Assembly: GCA_934086355.1 (NCBI GenBank) | Contig: CAKOID010000010.1 | Location: forward strand, 1-24,639 | DNA length: 24,639 bases | Direction: 5' to 3' | DNA from: an uncultured Bacilli bacterium | Lineage (GTDB): Bacteria > Bacillota_I > Bacilli_A > RF39 > UBA660 | In this document: in pieces, positions 24,028-24,639 of the stretch | How the letters are laid out: each line of letters starts with the position of its first letter | Position numbering within the stretch: the stretch's first letter is position 1 | Program-made: the position numbers and the translations under genes | Notes under the pieces: generated by a model | Seen by the model: only the letters and a program-made list of their open reading frames with translations | The model's database searches: none | What the model was told of the DNA's origin: nothing

Positions 24028-24252
24028 TTATTTATGCAATTTTATTACTATTATTATCCCTGGTATTAATAGTAAACATTCTATTTTTGTGAAACAAAAT
24101 AATAAGTATTCAAATACATTATAACCCACATTAAATAAATTCAAATATAATATAAAAAATATACTTGATATAGATAAAAAAATAATACTTAATATAAAAT
24201 AAAATAATCTTTTCATATTAAATATTATTAATATATTATTTAAAAGATACAT
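24028..24252 (-). CDS. Small hydrophobic membrane protein (62-74 aa)
   Basis: Two hydrophobic helices (LFYFILSIIFLSISSIFFIL and CLLLIPGIIIVIKL) are joined by a loop with an NVGYNVFEY segment. No ribosome site is clear for ATG 24252 or for the inner ATG at 24216, which would give MKRLFYF and a more usual start. I recognise no family. In DNA this rich in A and T, a chance hydrophobic frame is possible. Confidence 0.4.
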   Translation of the reverse strand: MYLLNNILIIFNMKRLFYFILSIIFLSISSIFFILYLNLFNVGYNVFEYLLFCFTKIECLLLIPGIIIVIKLHK

Positions 24253-24584
24253 CTTATTATTAACTATTATAAAATTGGTGATTAATATAAAGCAATATCA
24301 AATAAAATGTATCTATATAGAAATATACCACACATATATTAATTATGCAACTATATAATTTATATTTACTTTTAAAATAATATAATTTTTTATAAATTAT
24401 ATTCTGATATTTAAATACAAAATATTATTATTTGTATTTTTTTATATACCAATATTTTATATTTGTATATTTTTTAAAATTTTTTTAAGAAATTGCTATT
24501 AAAAAAAAGGAAAAGCAAAAAAATACATAATAATATATAGTGAAGACTATAAAAAATATTGTCTTCTAGAAGGGAGGATAATTC
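24253..24584. other. AT-rich intergenic stretch
   Basis: Apart from a hairpin near the right end (GAAGAC 24542-24547 with GTCTTC 24561-24566, plus an inner ATA/TAT stem) I see no coding frame, tRNA or terminator. It separates the minus-strand replication genes from a plus-strand gene and should contain that gene's promoter, which I cannot place with confidence. Confidence 0.5.
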
Positions 24585-24639
24585 TTGAAAAATATTCTTT
24601 ATGATACTTTTTTTAAAAGAATATTTGTAAGTGATATTG
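24585..24639 (+). CDS. Start of an unidentified gene (runs off right edge)
   Basis: TTG 24585 follows a strong AGGGAGG site. The 18 visible residues (LKNILYDTFFKRIFVSDI) give no family. The start is believable because of the ribosome site and because the frame stays open to the edge. A small hairpin (24542-24566) lies just before the ribosome site. Confidence 0.5.
   Translation, partial: MKNILYDTFFKRIFVSDI

Noticed and set aside
1..24639. Mycoplasma-type code with TGA as Trp
   Set aside because: TGA ends several confident genes at the expected point (for example mreC, dnaB, radC overlaps), and Trp codons in conserved places are TGG.

Overview
This AT-rich window (Bacilli-like, standard genetic code: TGA is used as a stop and Trp is TGG) looks like the chromosome of a small-genome, Gram-positive, spore-forming member of the low-GC Firmicutes. 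An uncultured gut Bacilli/Mollicutes lineage of the RF39 type is my best guess. The clues are the Bacilli-type replication pair DnaB-DnaI, the sporulation proteins SpoIVA and SpoVIF, a cysteine-rich CotY/CotZ-like coat protein, and wall-synthesis genes (Ddl, a Mur ligase, MreC, MreD). The lineage is an inference; nothing here is a 16S marker.

Layout. Bases 1-2660 are an eroding accessory region. It holds the start of an AAA_14/DUF4143-type ATPase preceded by three 14-base repeats at an exact 32-base period, a 67-aa acidic protein behind a leader with a promoter and short hairpin, a gene-poor stretch with a long imperfect hairpin, and two broken phage/mobile-type genes: a BRO-N remnant and a RhuM-Fic fusion split by a 4-base duplication. 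Bases 2668-6749 hold a surface-protein operon (a SipW/TasA-type protein followed by a large prepilin-like protein). It is divergent from a double-HTH XRE regulator, and the two promoters overlap.

Bases 6824-9277 carry the Cys-rich coat-like gene, a CPBP intramembrane protease preceded by an apparently catalytically dead paralogue, and a DUF421/YetF-like membrane protein. Bases 9322-12855 are one wall-precursor operon: alpha/beta hydrolase, membrane-anchored Mur ligase, D-Ala-D-Ala ligase. Bases 12919-15511 hold two tandem prepilin-like genes, one with a collagen-like stalk and one with a 1-base frameshift, followed by spoVIF. Bases 15567-17693 are a tightly overlapping operon (SPOR-like protein, radC, mreC, mreD).

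On the plus strand follow a PemK/MazF-like gene and spoIVA. The minus strand then carries a GT-C-type membrane protein with an anchored partner, dnaI and dnaB, and a small membrane protein. A TTG-initiated gene runs off the right edge.

How the parts relate. The proteins at 2668-6173 and 13229-15511 appear to share a C-terminal extracellular module carried by two different N-terminal sorting signals, SipW-type and type IV prepilin. This suggests a surface-fibre repertoire controlled partly by the divergent XRE regulator. The spore genes are dispersed singly among vegetative genes. Most operons end in clear hairpin-T terminators, several of which enclose the last gene's stop codon.
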